DNA of 64,000 nt from Zygotorulaspora mrakii (taxonomy: Eukaryota > Ascomycota > Saccharomycetes > Saccharomycetales > Saccharomycetaceae), in contig NC_050725.1 of the NCBI RefSeq assembly GCF_013402915.1, positions 496,001 through 560,000 of the forward strand. The letters are read 5' to 3'. This document shows positions 41,496 through 50,873 of the stretch, in pieces. A program made the position numbers and the translations under genes. The notes beneath the pieces were generated by a model. The model had not been told where the DNA came from. It ran no database searches and saw only the letters and a program-made list of their open reading frames with translations. Every line of letters starts with the position of its first letter. The stretch's first letter is position 1.

Positions 41496-42479
41496 TCAAT
41501 GTCCAGCATTTGTCGCTAATTTCAAGTGAACTAATTCATAACTTTTTACCACACCGCATAAATGGCACAAAGCGGCTATGACAACCAATAAATGGAAAAG
41601 CTGATGTGAATGACCCCAGATATCAAATTTTCCTGGGGCTAATCTCTCTGGAAACCTTATACCATACAAGAAAGCACCTAAAATATAGAATATACCTCCC
41701 AAAACTACCCATTTAAGCTGAATTCTTTCGTAAGTTTCCGTGAAACCAAAATATAACACCCCTGCAAATATTGGTAAGACAGCAGATAAACCAAAAGCGA
41801 CAAATAATGCCGCTCTATACGGTCTCCATTCTCTGGTTCTAAAAGTGTCACCTAGTGAAACAACGGCACACGCTGCTCCGAATGAAAGTGTAACCAAAGT
41901 GAACGTATAAAATAGCCATGATGATTCGAAAAATCCATAATATAGGATACTTACCATAGAAGTGACTATCAAAACAACAATACCCAAATAATCTAGCTTG
42001 TTTCCAAATGTTGCGACTGCTAGTGAGTGGCACTTCAAACAATGAAATATACTACTCAAAGTCAAGCAAGTGAATGCGCCAAAGAAAAATAAATCTATCA
42101 TAAAATAATCAATAATCCTTGTTGTATCGAATTTTTTAATAGCAAATTTATCAAAAAGTAACACCGTAAGAAACCAAACTCCGGGTATGAGATGGGTATA
42201 AACATTGACGGATTCGTTGTGCAAATAGAATAAACTGTAGAGGCACTCTTTGAGACTATTCGTTTCGCCAATATACCCCCCTAAAATGTGCTCGTTATCC
42301 TTTTGCCAGTCAGGAATTTCGTCCCAGGTTAATAGTTCTCTTTCACGCTTGCTTTTACCTCTCATATGCTTCCCTTTTTGTCTATTACTCTTCATAGTAT
42401 TAATTTCTTGCACCTTCTCTTCTTCCAGGACTGTCGTTGATGAGGAGTTCTGTGATCTCTTTTGTAAATTGTTACCCAT
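41496..42479 (-). CDS. IZH2: PAQR/haemolysin-III-type membrane protein Izh2
   Basis: 327 codons; S. cerevisiae Izh2 has 317. It belongs to the PAQR (adiponectin receptor-like) family implicated in zinc and lipid homeostasis. The N-terminal 60 residues are polar. ELLTWDEIPDWQKDNEHILGGYI leads into seven hydrophobic segments. The metal-site residues are visible: Ser and His in SSIFHCLKCHS and two His in WGHSHQLFH. The protein name comes from position (YOL002C, next to PHO80) and length; IZH1 and IZH3 are alternatives. It is convergent with the transporter. Confidence 0.93.
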   Translation of the reverse strand: MGNNLQKRSQNSSSTTVLEEEKVQEINTMKSNRQKGKHMRGKSKRERELLTWDEIPDWQKDNEHILGGYIGETNSLKECLYSLFYLHNESVNVYTHLIPGVWFLTVLLFDKFAIKKFDTTRIIDYFMIDLFFFGAFTCLTLSSIFHCLKCHSLAVATFGNKLDYLGIVVLIVTSMVSILYYGFFESSWLFYTFTLVTLSFGAACAVVSLGDTFRTREWRPYRAALFVAFGLSAVLPIFAGVLYFGFTETYERIQLKWVVLGGIFYILGAFLYGIRFPERLAPGKFDIWGHSHQLFHLLVVIAALCHLCGVVKSYELVHLKLATNAGH

Positions 42480-44163
42480 CAGGGGTCTTCTTCTGTGGTT
42501 AGTTATGTGAAGGTGAGCGAATCAATAGAGTTGAGCTTTATCATGATCCACACATTCTGTAAACGCCATTTATATGTTTCATTTATACAACATTCAAGAA
42601 AAATTATTAAAACCTCTTGTAATTTGCTTGTGTGACAATGTTAATGCACTGACATCCACTTTCTAGAAACAGCCGAAGGCCGAATTTTGAAATCCAACAG
42701 AAAAGATATCGAAAAAGAGAACAAAAACAAATTAGAAAATGTTTCGGCGCTTAACTGTCTTCCCGTAACATTTCAATCATTATTTTCAAACTAACCTTTA
42801 TATTTTTGTTGACTTTACGCCAAGTATCCTTTATAAACTCTTGGGTAGGTTCTTTCTTCCTAATCGGCGATGAGGTTATAATGCTCGTTTAGAGATTCGC
42901 CATTTCAACATGGATAGTATTTAAGTAGTAGCACCAATTCGTGAGATTGTATGGCCCTGAAAGTCAAAATCAAGCACTATGTTGATTATCATCAGTGCAG
43001 CAGTTGAACAGAATTGCTGTTGAAGGAGTTTACGTACGTACCTCACTGACCTTAACATGAGCCACCAAAAATGAAACTGCCGATAAATTTAATTCACTTT
43101 TCCTGAGTTAGGATACCAATGCTATTGCTCATCTAAAATCTCATGGTTTACTGCAAGTCTGAGAAAGCGGTCATGCAAAGAAAGTGCAAATACGCCTCTA
43201 TTTTGAAGATAAATAAGGGCGTAAGAAGTTCTAAGTATGTAGACCTTGATTCCTCGAAAATCGAGTCGTGAAAACTTTACACATTGTGCTATATGTTGCA
43301 CAGGATTCTGAGGATTTCTGGAAGAGACAATCCATCATAAACAACCCTCATTATCTGCGCCACCTCTTCTGCTTCTATATATAACCCGATAGACAACGGA
43401 ATCTATTACAGGTACTCAATAGCGGAGCACGTTCATACATGCGGCCTTTCGGTCTAACACTTAGAGCAGCGAGATCTATCATGAGAGTCACTAGTTGATG
43501 AGCTCTTGAAGCGGTTTGCATGCAGCATTGAAATCATTAAAGCGAAATATTAATCTCAAATCGACAACGCTTCCGTTACTTTCATTTTGCAGCATAATTG
43601 CAGCTTTGAGTGATTTTATGCTCCTCCATCCTTCCCTTGCTATACTTTGTAAATACGAAAAATGGTCATATCATGTCTCAAATCAAGTACGAATACTTTT
43701 CAAAATAAGTACATCAATACAACTCTTGATGTAACCGTGGTTGTGTTTATTACCGTATTCTTGTCATTAAAGCACGTGAATGCAACTTCTTGGGTTATTA
43801 ATTGTGAAAAAACTAAAAAGATAATAAACTGCCAAGAGTACAATTGCTGTAATATGAAGTAAAGCAATTGAGAAAACAACAAACTTGACCAACTGCATTT
43901 AGCTTCCATAATTTCTGCTCTAGCGTTTCAACCGGATTTCTTTATCGTTGTGCATAAATTATAGCTGTGTTTGATCTCTTCATCATCATATTACAAGAAT
44001 GAATCTTTAGTTGATTTCATTACTATTGAGTTTTAATATCTATTTCAGGAAGTTCCTTTTCAAACAGAGAGTGCACAAGTCAAGGTTTCAAACATTTAGT
44101 GAGTACAATTAGAGATTCGGGATTTATATACCTCTAAGTCTAACCCTGGTTGCACATAGAACC
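42480..44163. other. Long IZH2-PHO80 divergent gap
   Basis: 1.7 kb, the longest gene-free stretch apart from LTR regions. It is divergent between IZH2 and PHO80. A TATA-like CTATATATAAC lies near 43373. Small ORFs at 43516-43909 overlap each other. I find no LTR, tRNA or recognisable snoRNA. Confidence 0.45.
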
Positions 44164-45222
44164 ATGGAAGCAATAGATAAAGCGTGGAATGCTTCAAGCC
44201 AATATCCTTCCACTTCGGACCTTCTCAGCAATGCAGAGGAAAATGAGATTTCAACCATAGTTCTCCCATCCAAATTTATCAAGTGTTCAAGAACAGATTT
44301 AGCTATTTTGATTTCGAGAATGTTGACTTTTCTAATTCAGATAAATGATTCATCATCGAAAAGTTCAGATTGTGATGTATCGGCCCTAACAAGATTCCAT
44401 TCAAGGATACCACCGGACATATCAGTTTTCAACTATCTTATACGGCTGACTAAATATTCATCTTTGGAGCATTGCGTACTATTAACAGCTGTTTATTACA
44501 TTGATCTTTTATCCAGCGTATATCCAACGTTCACATTAAATTCACTGACTGTTCATAGATTTTTATTGACTGCAACTACCGTGGCAAGTAAAGGCTTGGT
44601 CGATTCTTTTTGCACAAATACACACTATGCAAAGGTAGGAGGTGTACATTGTAGCGAGTTAAATCTTTTAGAATGTGAATTCTTGAAAAAGATCAATTAT
44701 CGAATTATACCCAGAGATGAAAATATTGACCACTGTAAACTAGAAAAGAAACATGATATTTTTTCATTGCAAAAAGGATCAGATAAGGACTTAATCAATT
44801 CTTTGAAAATCAAAAACAACTTTCCTGAGAATGAGAGTAGTTACAATGTCCTCAACACATATTATAACAAGATTGTTCAACTAGTTGGTTCATTCGAATC
44901 TTCGCCTGACAAATCAAAAGTGATAAATTATACCTTACCTTATTTTATTCGAAACATCCATACGGAGGACATTGTTGATAAGCCACAACTCATAAACATT
45001 CATCCTTTTAAAGAGGCTATCCAAGATGTGAGTGGCATATCAAGAAAGAGAAATTTGGATGCAACTGTCGTTGAAGATTTAGATATGGTATCAGACCAAA
45101 ATGAAAAAGGTTACAACGATAAAACAATGGATAATGAAACTGTAGACTCGGAATCTAGTGTCTCCAAAAAACACATTAATCAACAGCGTCTTCCGAAAAT
45201 ATCGCATAGGACTGAACATTAA
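44164..45222 (+). CDS. PHO80: Pho85 cyclin Pho80
   Basis: 352 codons; S. cerevisiae Pho80 has 293. With Pho85 it phosphorylates Pho4 and represses the phosphate-starvation genes. The cyclin box at about 75-185 shows FHSRIPPDISVFNYLIRL, then HCVLLTAVYYIDLLS and VHRFLLTATTVASKGLVDSF. YAKVGGV and the ELNLLECEFLKKINYRI helix complete the Pho80 signature. The 150-residue C-terminal tail is polar and longer than in yeast. It transcribes toward the predicted centromere, as YOL001W does toward CEN15. Confidence 0.95.
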   Translation: MEAIDKAWNASSQYPSTSDLLSNAEENEISTIVLPSKFIKCSRTDLAILISRMLTFLIQINDSSSKSSDCDVSALTRFHSRIPPDISVFNYLIRLTKYSSLEHCVLLTAVYYIDLLSSVYPTFTLNSLTVHRFLLTATTVASKGLVDSFCTNTHYAKVGGVHCSELNLLECEFLKKINYRIIPRDENIDHCKLEKKHDIFSLQKGSDKDLINSLKIKNNFPENESSYNVLNTYYNKIVQLVGSFESSPDKSKVINYTLPYFIRNIHTEDIVDKPQLINIHPFKEAIQDVSGISRKRNLDATVVEDLDMVSDQNEKGYNDKTMDNETVDSESSVSKKHINQQRLPKISHRTEH

Positions 45223-45348
45223 GTAACTTATGCTAAATAATTAATCAACTGCTGTATAAGCTTTTCAAAATAATAATTGCATTTCATATAGTTTTCTTCT
45301 TTTTATTTTTTGAGGAAAATAAAAGCGTCTCTTTTCAAGTAACCTAGA

Positions 45349-45514
45349 TTTCTTGTTCGGAACTAAAACACATTAAATCTTGAAACTCAGCAGTCCTGCA
45401 TAAGCTAGTAAACTATTAATACAAAAAAGCTTAAAGCAGTAATTAAAATAAACATAGAAATATTTAATTAACTTATATTTTAAACGGTTTACTACTTATT
45501 TTATGTCATGTGAC
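45349..45514 (-). other. CEN: Predicted point centromere (CDEI-CDEII-CDEIII)
   Basis: Read on the minus strand: CDEI GTCACATG (45507-45514) matches RTCACRTG fully. An AT-rich spacer of 134 bp follows (45373-45506, about 78% A+T by my count). CDEIII is at 45349-45372, beginning TGTGTTTTAGTTCCGAA and ending in an A-rich flank; the essential CCG sits in TTCCGAA. No other CCGAA exists in the gap. The gap lies between PHO80 and RRP6, the neighbours of CEN15 in S. cerevisiae. CDC5 and YPT7, the neighbours of CEN13, lie on opposite sides. The spacer is less AT-rich than S. cerevisiae CDEII, especially near CDEIII, and longer than its roughly 80 bp; some other yeasts have longer ones. Confidence 0.75.
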
Positions 45515-45777
45515 CTACATCTGGAAGGTATTATATCTGATCTGCTGAACTTCATGTACTTGAGTATTCAGGATTCACAGAAACTACATCTACATCCGAG
45601 GTAACAGAGGAGAGACTTAGTTAAGATTTATATTTTGTGCAAATATACTTTCATTTCTTGTGGTCTGTGTTTTTATTTTGCGCTTTTACGTCAAAAAGTT
45701 TTCGCCTGTGAAAAGACGAATTTCGAGCTCATCTCATCACATTCAAACATCCCAAGCAAACCAGTACCACCAGAGCG

Positions 45778-48021
45778 ATGTCAGTCGACCCTAATGACTT
45801 GTTTCACAAAGTTGTGAGTACTGTTAGAGCTTCAACAGCTTTAGCTGCGAAAGATGTTGATTTTTGTCGCAGTCTAGACGTCGATGTTGCTGCTTCGATC
45901 GATAGCAATGCAACAGAGGTAATGGAAATGATCAATGGTGTCCTAACTTCAATAGATCCGCATTCTGATCAGCTAGAATCAGGCAAGGATAAATTGGAAG
46001 ACTCATGGAAGGACTTTAGTAATTTGATGGATGCCCTTTTCGAGAAATCAGACCGCTCCTTGGATATTTTAACCAAACGACATACGTATACTCAGGAAGC
46101 AAAGAGCCTTCAGTATCTTGATGAATCTCAAGACAAAGAGTCTAGTCCTCTGGTCCGTATTTCAAAGCCACAATTGCAATTTGAAAGACCAGTTGATAAT
46201 AGTGAGTCACATCCTTTTATTCCTCTGCTAGTTGAAAAGCCGCACTCAATGAAACCGCTTTCTGAATGCTTAAGATTAATTCCTGAAGAAGATGACATGC
46301 CGGAGCACTATTCACAGCCTTATTCGTACGAGATTGATCATCAAGAGTACGATGCCTCGGTTCTTGTCAAATCTGATCCTATACCTTCACAACCTTGGAA
46401 TGGCACTGAGGCCATCTGGGTGGATAATATGGAATCTCTACATGATCTGCTATTAGAATTGAAAAAATACAAAGAAATTGCAGTTGATTTGGAGCATCAT
46501 GATTATAGATCCTATTACGGTATAGTATGTTTGATGCAAATCAGCACCCGGGATAAAGACTATTTAATCGATACAATCTCTCTGCGCGAAAAGCTAAAGA
46601 TTTTGAATGAAGTTTTTGCAGATCCTCAAATTGTGAAGATTTTTCATGGTGCCTTCATGGACGTTATTTGGTTACAGAGAGATCTGGGTCTTTACGTTGT
46701 TAGTCTTTTCGATACATATCATGCATCCAGGGCAGTAGGGCTTCCGAGATTCAGCCTGGCATATCTGTTGGAAAAGTACTCTAATTTCAAAACGTCTAAA
46801 AAATATCAGCTGGCAGATTGGAGGGTTAGGCCTCTTCCTAAGGCAATGGCAGCCTACGCTAGATCTGATACTCATTTTCTTCTAAATATTTACGACCAAT
46901 TGAGGAACCAGCTAATTCAAGAGAACAAATTGGCAGGTGTACTATTTGAGTCTCGAAAAGTTGCTAAAAGAAGATTTGAATATGCGGCTTATAGACCCAA
47001 AATTCCACTTGCATCTGTGTATTCTTCTGCAGAAAAGGCAAATGCTTGGCAAACATTAATGTATCAGTATAACATACCACCAGAGAAGGAAATGTTACTT
47101 AAAAAGTTGTATGAGTGGAGAGATATGATCTCTAGAAGAGATGATGAATCTTCAAGGTTCGTTATGCCAAATCAATTACTGGTCGCACTTGTTTCTTATG
47201 CACCTGTTGATTCGATTGGGGTTGTTTCTGCAAGTAATATGATGTCTGATCATGTTCGGTCCAATTCTAAAGAAATTGCAAATCTAATAAGAAAAACTGA
47301 AGAGTTACCGGGTTCCAATAGTATTCACCAAAGCCCAAAATTTAAGCAATCTAGAAGCAATATTGATATAGTCAAGGTTTTAACAATTACCCAGGTCCAG
47401 CAGAAAGTGTCGCAATTTAAAACTCTCTCTGAGAGTCATGCATCTAAAAATTCTATTGATACTGCTGGAAGTAGCTCACTTTTGCTTGGCGATATTTTAT
47501 CCAAAAATTACGCTGCCTCTGAATATCTGGATGGAAGAGCTATAGAAATTACAGATAGCCAATTAAAACACAGAGCACTTGAACCACTAGCAAAACTAAG
47601 CGCATTCGATAATGCTACCTCTTATACAGTGTCGGTAGTTGCAAAGTCAGAAAACTCCGAGAATGAGAAAAAACAACCCAATCATATAACGAAAGAGGAT
47701 AGGAATGCCACCTCAAATGAAACAGACTCAAAGAAACCTGAGATGAAGGAAAATATGGATGAGATTGTAACATTGAAAGTTTCTAAAGGTAGCGGGAAGA
47801 AGTTTCGTGGCAATGATCTTTCTAAGAGCTCTACTGTAGACGTCATTGACTATAACAAGAGCGAAAAAATTCTTCAGAAAAACAGTGGCGAAAGGAATAA
47901 AAATGCCAGGAAAAGAAGTTTTGATCCATATTCAGCTCCGAATAATTCATCTGGGGCACCCAAGACACCAAAAAGAAGAAAGGCAACCAATAGAGGTAAA
48001 AGTGCATCTTTCAAAAAATAA
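45778..48021 (+). CDS. RRP6: Nuclear exosome 3'-5' exonuclease Rrp6
   Basis: 747 codons; S. cerevisiae Rrp6 has 733. It trims 5.8S rRNA and snoRNA ends and degrades nuclear transcripts. An N-terminal PMC2NT region pairs with Rrp47. The DEDD-Y exonuclease domain at about 215-390 has VDLEHHDYRSYYG (Asp and Glu), FHGAFMDVIWLQRDLG, and YARSDTHFLL with the catalytic Tyr and Asp. An HRDC domain at about 425-510 includes ANAWQTLMYQYNIPPEKEMLLKKLYEWRD and FVMPNQLLVALV. The C-terminal tail is Lys-rich with nuclear-localisation clusters. It transcribes away from the centromere like YOR001W. Confidence 0.97.
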   Translation: MSVDPNDLFHKVVSTVRASTALAAKDVDFCRSLDVDVAASIDSNATEVMEMINGVLTSIDPHSDQLESGKDKLEDSWKDFSNLMDALFEKSDRSLDILTKRHTYTQEAKSLQYLDESQDKESSPLVRISKPQLQFERPVDNSESHPFIPLLVEKPHSMKPLSECLRLIPEEDDMPEHYSQPYSYEIDHQEYDASVLVKSDPIPSQPWNGTEAIWVDNMESLHDLLLELKKYKEIAVDLEHHDYRSYYGIVCLMQISTRDKDYLIDTISLREKLKILNEVFADPQIVKIFHGAFMDVIWLQRDLGLYVVSLFDTYHASRAVGLPRFSLAYLLEKYSNFKTSKKYQLADWRVRPLPKAMAAYARSDTHFLLNIYDQLRNQLIQENKLAGVLFESRKVAKRRFEYAAYRPKIPLASVYSSAEKANAWQTLMYQYNIPPEKEMLLKKLYEWRDMISRRDDESSRFVMPNQLLVALVSYAPVDSIGVVSASNMMSDHVRSNSKEIANLIRKTEELPGSNSIHQSPKFKQSRSNIDIVKVLTITQVQQKVSQFKTLSESHASKNSIDTAGSSSLLLGDILSKNYAASEYLDGRAIEITDSQLKHRALEPLAKLSAFDNATSYTVSVVAKSENSENEKKQPNHITKEDRNATSNETDSKKPEMKENMDEIVTLKVSKGSGKKFRGNDLSKSSTVDVIDYNKSEKILQKNSGERNKNARKRSFDPYSAPNNSSGAPKTPKRRKATNRGKSASFKK

Positions 48022-48052
48022 TCGACACGCTTTAATGTACATTAGGATTATT

Positions 48053-48055
<3 letters not shown>

Positions 48056-48089
<34 letters not shown>
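48056..48089. repeat. (AT)n microsatellite
   Basis: 34 bp of uninterrupted alternating A and T in the short convergent gap between RRP6 and YPT7. It is likely to be length-variable. Confidence 0.97.
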
Positions 48090-48093
<4 letters not shown>

Positions 48094-48129
48094 GTGTTTG
48101 TGTCTCGAGACATCAGCATGATTTAAAAA

Positions 48130-48756
48130 TCAACAACTACACGAACTTGGTTCGCCATCCAATTGGATGTTAATTGCGTCATTGAAATCTTCTTCAAAAG
48201 CATCGGCATCCGCCTGATTTTGTTGCAAAGCACTACGAGCAATCTCCTCGAATGCAGTATCAACATTGATCGCATTCTTAGCACTGGTTAAAAACATAGG
48301 AACGTTACCCAAAGATTTCGCTAAATCTTGAACGGATTTCAGACTAACGACTTTTTTAGATTCATCGACATCAACTTTATTACCTAATATCACGAATGGA
48401 AACGTCTCTGGGGATGAAACGTTGGCGTGAACAAGAAACTCATCTCTCCAGGATTTGATACTTTCAAAAGATTTTGCATTCGTAACATCATAAACTAAAA
48501 CGCAGCAATCTGCACCTCGATAGAATGCTACACCAAGTGATTGGAATCTTTCCTGCCCTGCAGTGTCCCAAACTTGCATTGTGGCCACTTTATTCCCATC
48601 AACTTCTACCTCCTTAGTTAAAAAGTCAGCACCGATAGTGGCCTTATATTGTTGGGAATATTTATCATTAACATAACGATGCATTAATGATGTTTTGCCG
48701 ACACCGGAGTCGCCTAGCACAATCACCTTAAGTATATTTTTCTTTCTGGAGGACAT
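48130..48756 (-). CDS. YPT7: Rab7-family GTPase Ypt7
   Basis: 208 codons, the same length as S. cerevisiae Ypt7. It directs homotypic vacuole fusion and late endosome-vacuole traffic through the HOPS complex. GTPase motifs are complete: P-loop GDSGVGKTS, effector segment [14 protein letters not shown] (Rab7-type), [17 protein letters not shown] and TSAKN. The protein ends in CSC, the double geranylgeranylation signal. In S. cerevisiae YPT7 (YML001W) is the first gene left of CEN13. Confidence 0.98.
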   Translation of the reverse strand: MSSRKKNILKVIVLGDSGVGKTSLMHRYVNDKYSQQYKATIGADFLTKEVEVDGNKVATMQVWDTAGQERFQSLGVAFYRGADCCVLVYDVTNAKSFESIKSWRDEFLVHANVSSPETFPFVILGNKVDVDESKKVVSLKSVQDLAKSLGNVPMFLTSAKNAINVDTAFEEIARSALQQNQADADAFEEDFNDAINIQLDGEPSSCSC

Positions 48757-49449
48757 ATCAAATAGATGATACGGGCTGTAGTAAATTCGACGTCCTGAAC
48801 AAGATCAAGTTTTTCAAGGGACGCTACTCAAATCGTGTATTGCTCTACTGTGCTGTACTTTCTTGATTCTAATGTCATCTTCCTCTGACTGCTGCAAACA
48901 GTCGGAAGGGATGTAATCACATATCGTCATATACGATATATAATATTTAAGCCGTTAAAACTGTAATGGGTAGAAGTTGAATTATTAATGACCAATGCTC
49001 CCAGACGGCAAGCATTATCCACTAATGCTGACGAATTCTTTGTAGCCTTTGGTTTTTTTTCTCTTAAAACCCTTGTTACGGTACACTAACGTTACCTCGG
49101 ATAGAAGGTGACCATCGATGATCCGGAAAGAGGTAATTGCAAAGCAGGATGAATAAGATTTAGTGATTCTCTTGAACAGCCAGAATTACTTTTGTCGGAC
49201 ATCTTCAATGAGATTTAGATTGAGAAACAATACTAGCGCAAGGCATAAGTGCACCAAAGCAATATGACTGACGACCCAAGCAACATCTTTTTCGGCTATC
49301 AATACTACTATTTAAGCGCTGCCGAAATGTGAGAAATCACTACGCGTCACATCGCAACATTAATCACTTTCATTATATAAGATGTTACTAATTTTTACAC
49401 ATCAGTTTCTCATCTGCAAACTCCGCGCGGCTGGCTCCTCAATAAGGAA
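48757..49449. other. Divergent YPT7-pirin gap
   Basis: About 690 bp between divergent genes. A TATA-like TATATAAG lies near 49374, 70-75 bp before the pirin ATG. I see no other feature. Confidence 0.45.
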
Positions 49450-50556
49450 ATGATGAAAAGTATTGATAACGAAAAGTTGGAAAAATCACACCGTAGTGTT
49501 TGGTTTAAAACAGGGCAACTGATCGTAGTGCTTTCAATTCTCCTCATTCCATATATCTTCCATACAAATGGACGTATAACAGTATCAAGTTTTTTAGACA
49601 CTGTAACTCAGCTTAAAGCGCAATCGAAGGGTAATATGAGTAAGAATATAGGGATACGTTCAATACTAAAACGATTTGTAGCTATTGAACAGGAAGAAGG
49701 TGTAGGAGCCCGAGTAAGAAGATCAATCGGCTCTCTAAAGGTTAGAAGATTTTCGCCATTCTTGATGCTCGATCATTTCACAGTGAATGCACCCGCGGGC
49801 TTTCCTGATCACCCTCATCATGGACAAGAAACTATCACATATGTTCTTGGCGGTATGATTGCTCATGAAGATTTTTCGGGTTCTAAAGGTGTACTATATC
49901 CGGGCGATCTGCAATTCATGACGGCAGGTAAAGGTATTGTTCATTCCGAAATTCCAGTTAAGATGGATAGTGGTGAACCGGCCGTCGGTTTACAATTATG
50001 GGTCGACTTACCTAGCAAACTTAAAAACGTAGAGCCAAGATATCGGGATCTAAGATCGGCAAAAATACCAATTGTACAGCCATCTGAAAACCTAAAGGTG
50101 CGTGTCATTAGTGGAGAATCGTACGGTGTAAAGTCATTAAGGGATCTGGCTTATACACCAGTTCATTTCTACCATTTTTCAATATCTAAAAAAGGTGTCA
50201 AATTCGCTCAACGTTTTCCAGATAGCTTCAATGTGTTTCTGTATATCACAAAAGGCTCGATTGAGATTGCTGGCGAAATTTGTCCAACATTCTCCGCTAT
50301 TTTCTTTAATTGTGATGGTAGTGCTGTTGAAGGAATATCTGCAAGTGAGGATGTCGAATTTGCTTTGATTGGTGGTGAAATTTTGCATCAAGAGGTTGTT
50401 CAACATGGCCCATTTGTTGAGACAGACAACGAAAAATTGCAAGAGGTATTCCGTAACTATCAATATGGTATCAATGGATTTGAAAGAGCTCACAATTGGA
50501 GATCTTCCATTGCAAATGGTGTCGATGAAAGCGAGGCTAGAATAATTAACGGATGA
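49450..50556 (+). CDS. Pirin-family cupin with N-terminal membrane segment
   Basis: 368 codons. Pirins are bicupin iron proteins, about 290-310 residues in most organisms; some are quercetinases or transcription cofactors. The N-terminal cupin holds the metal ligands His121 and His123 (FPDHPHHGQET), His165 and Glu167 (GKGIVHSEIP), corresponding to human pirin His56, His58, His101 and Glu103. The C-terminal cupin is visible from about 240. The first 62 residues are an extension with a hydrophobic segment at 21-38 (GQLIVVLSILLIPYIF). The internal Met63 (49636) would give a standard soluble pirin. It is not part of the S. cerevisiae gene order around YPT7/ALG6, and as far as I recall S. cerevisiae has no pirin gene. 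Confidence 0.9.
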   Translation: MMKSIDNEKLEKSHRSVWFKTGQLIVVLSILLIPYIFHTNGRITVSSFLDTVTQLKAQSKGNMSKNIGIRSILKRFVAIEQEEGVGARVRRSIGSLKVRRFSPFLMLDHFTVNAPAGFPDHPHHGQETITYVLGGMIAHEDFSGSKGVLYPGDLQFMTAGKGIVHSEIPVKMDSGEPAVGLQLWVDLPSKLKNVEPRYRDLRSAKIPIVQPSENLKVRVISGESYGVKSLRDLAYTPVHFYHFSISKKGVKFAQRFPDSFNVFLYITKGSIEIAGEICPTFSAIFFNCDGSAVEGISASEDVEFALIGGEILHQEVVQHGPFVETDNEKLQEVFRNYQYGINGFERAHNWRSSIANGVDESEARIING

Positions 50557-50873
50557 AAACATGAAACCTTTTTTCATCTCGAGAATTCATACCATCTTGA
50601 AGATAAATGCATCCTGGCCATATCGGTTCATCTTTAGACACCTAGAAAGTTTTTAAAATGAGTAATCAAGTATATAAAAATTTAAGTTCATTAAAATTCA
50701 ACCACTTAAAAATTCAAGTTGTCAATCATAGCTCATTGGATATTTTTTTTGTTTTTATTTTCAATGCCTTTTGTTGAGTGAGGTCACGTACATTATTCGC
50801 TTGAGCGAAATATCTAACTTTAATTCCATGCTACACAGTAGCGCACGTACAACAAGGGATATCTTAAGGCAAA
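50557..50873. other. Pirin-ALG6 gap
   Basis: About 315 bp between two genes on the same strand: a 3' flank, a T-run near 50750 and the ALG6 promoter. Nothing else is visible. Confidence 0.4.

Noticed and set aside
42500..42520. Zinc-response element (ACCTTNAAGGT) before IZH2
   Set aside because: Only the AAGGT half is present; the other half mismatches at several positions.
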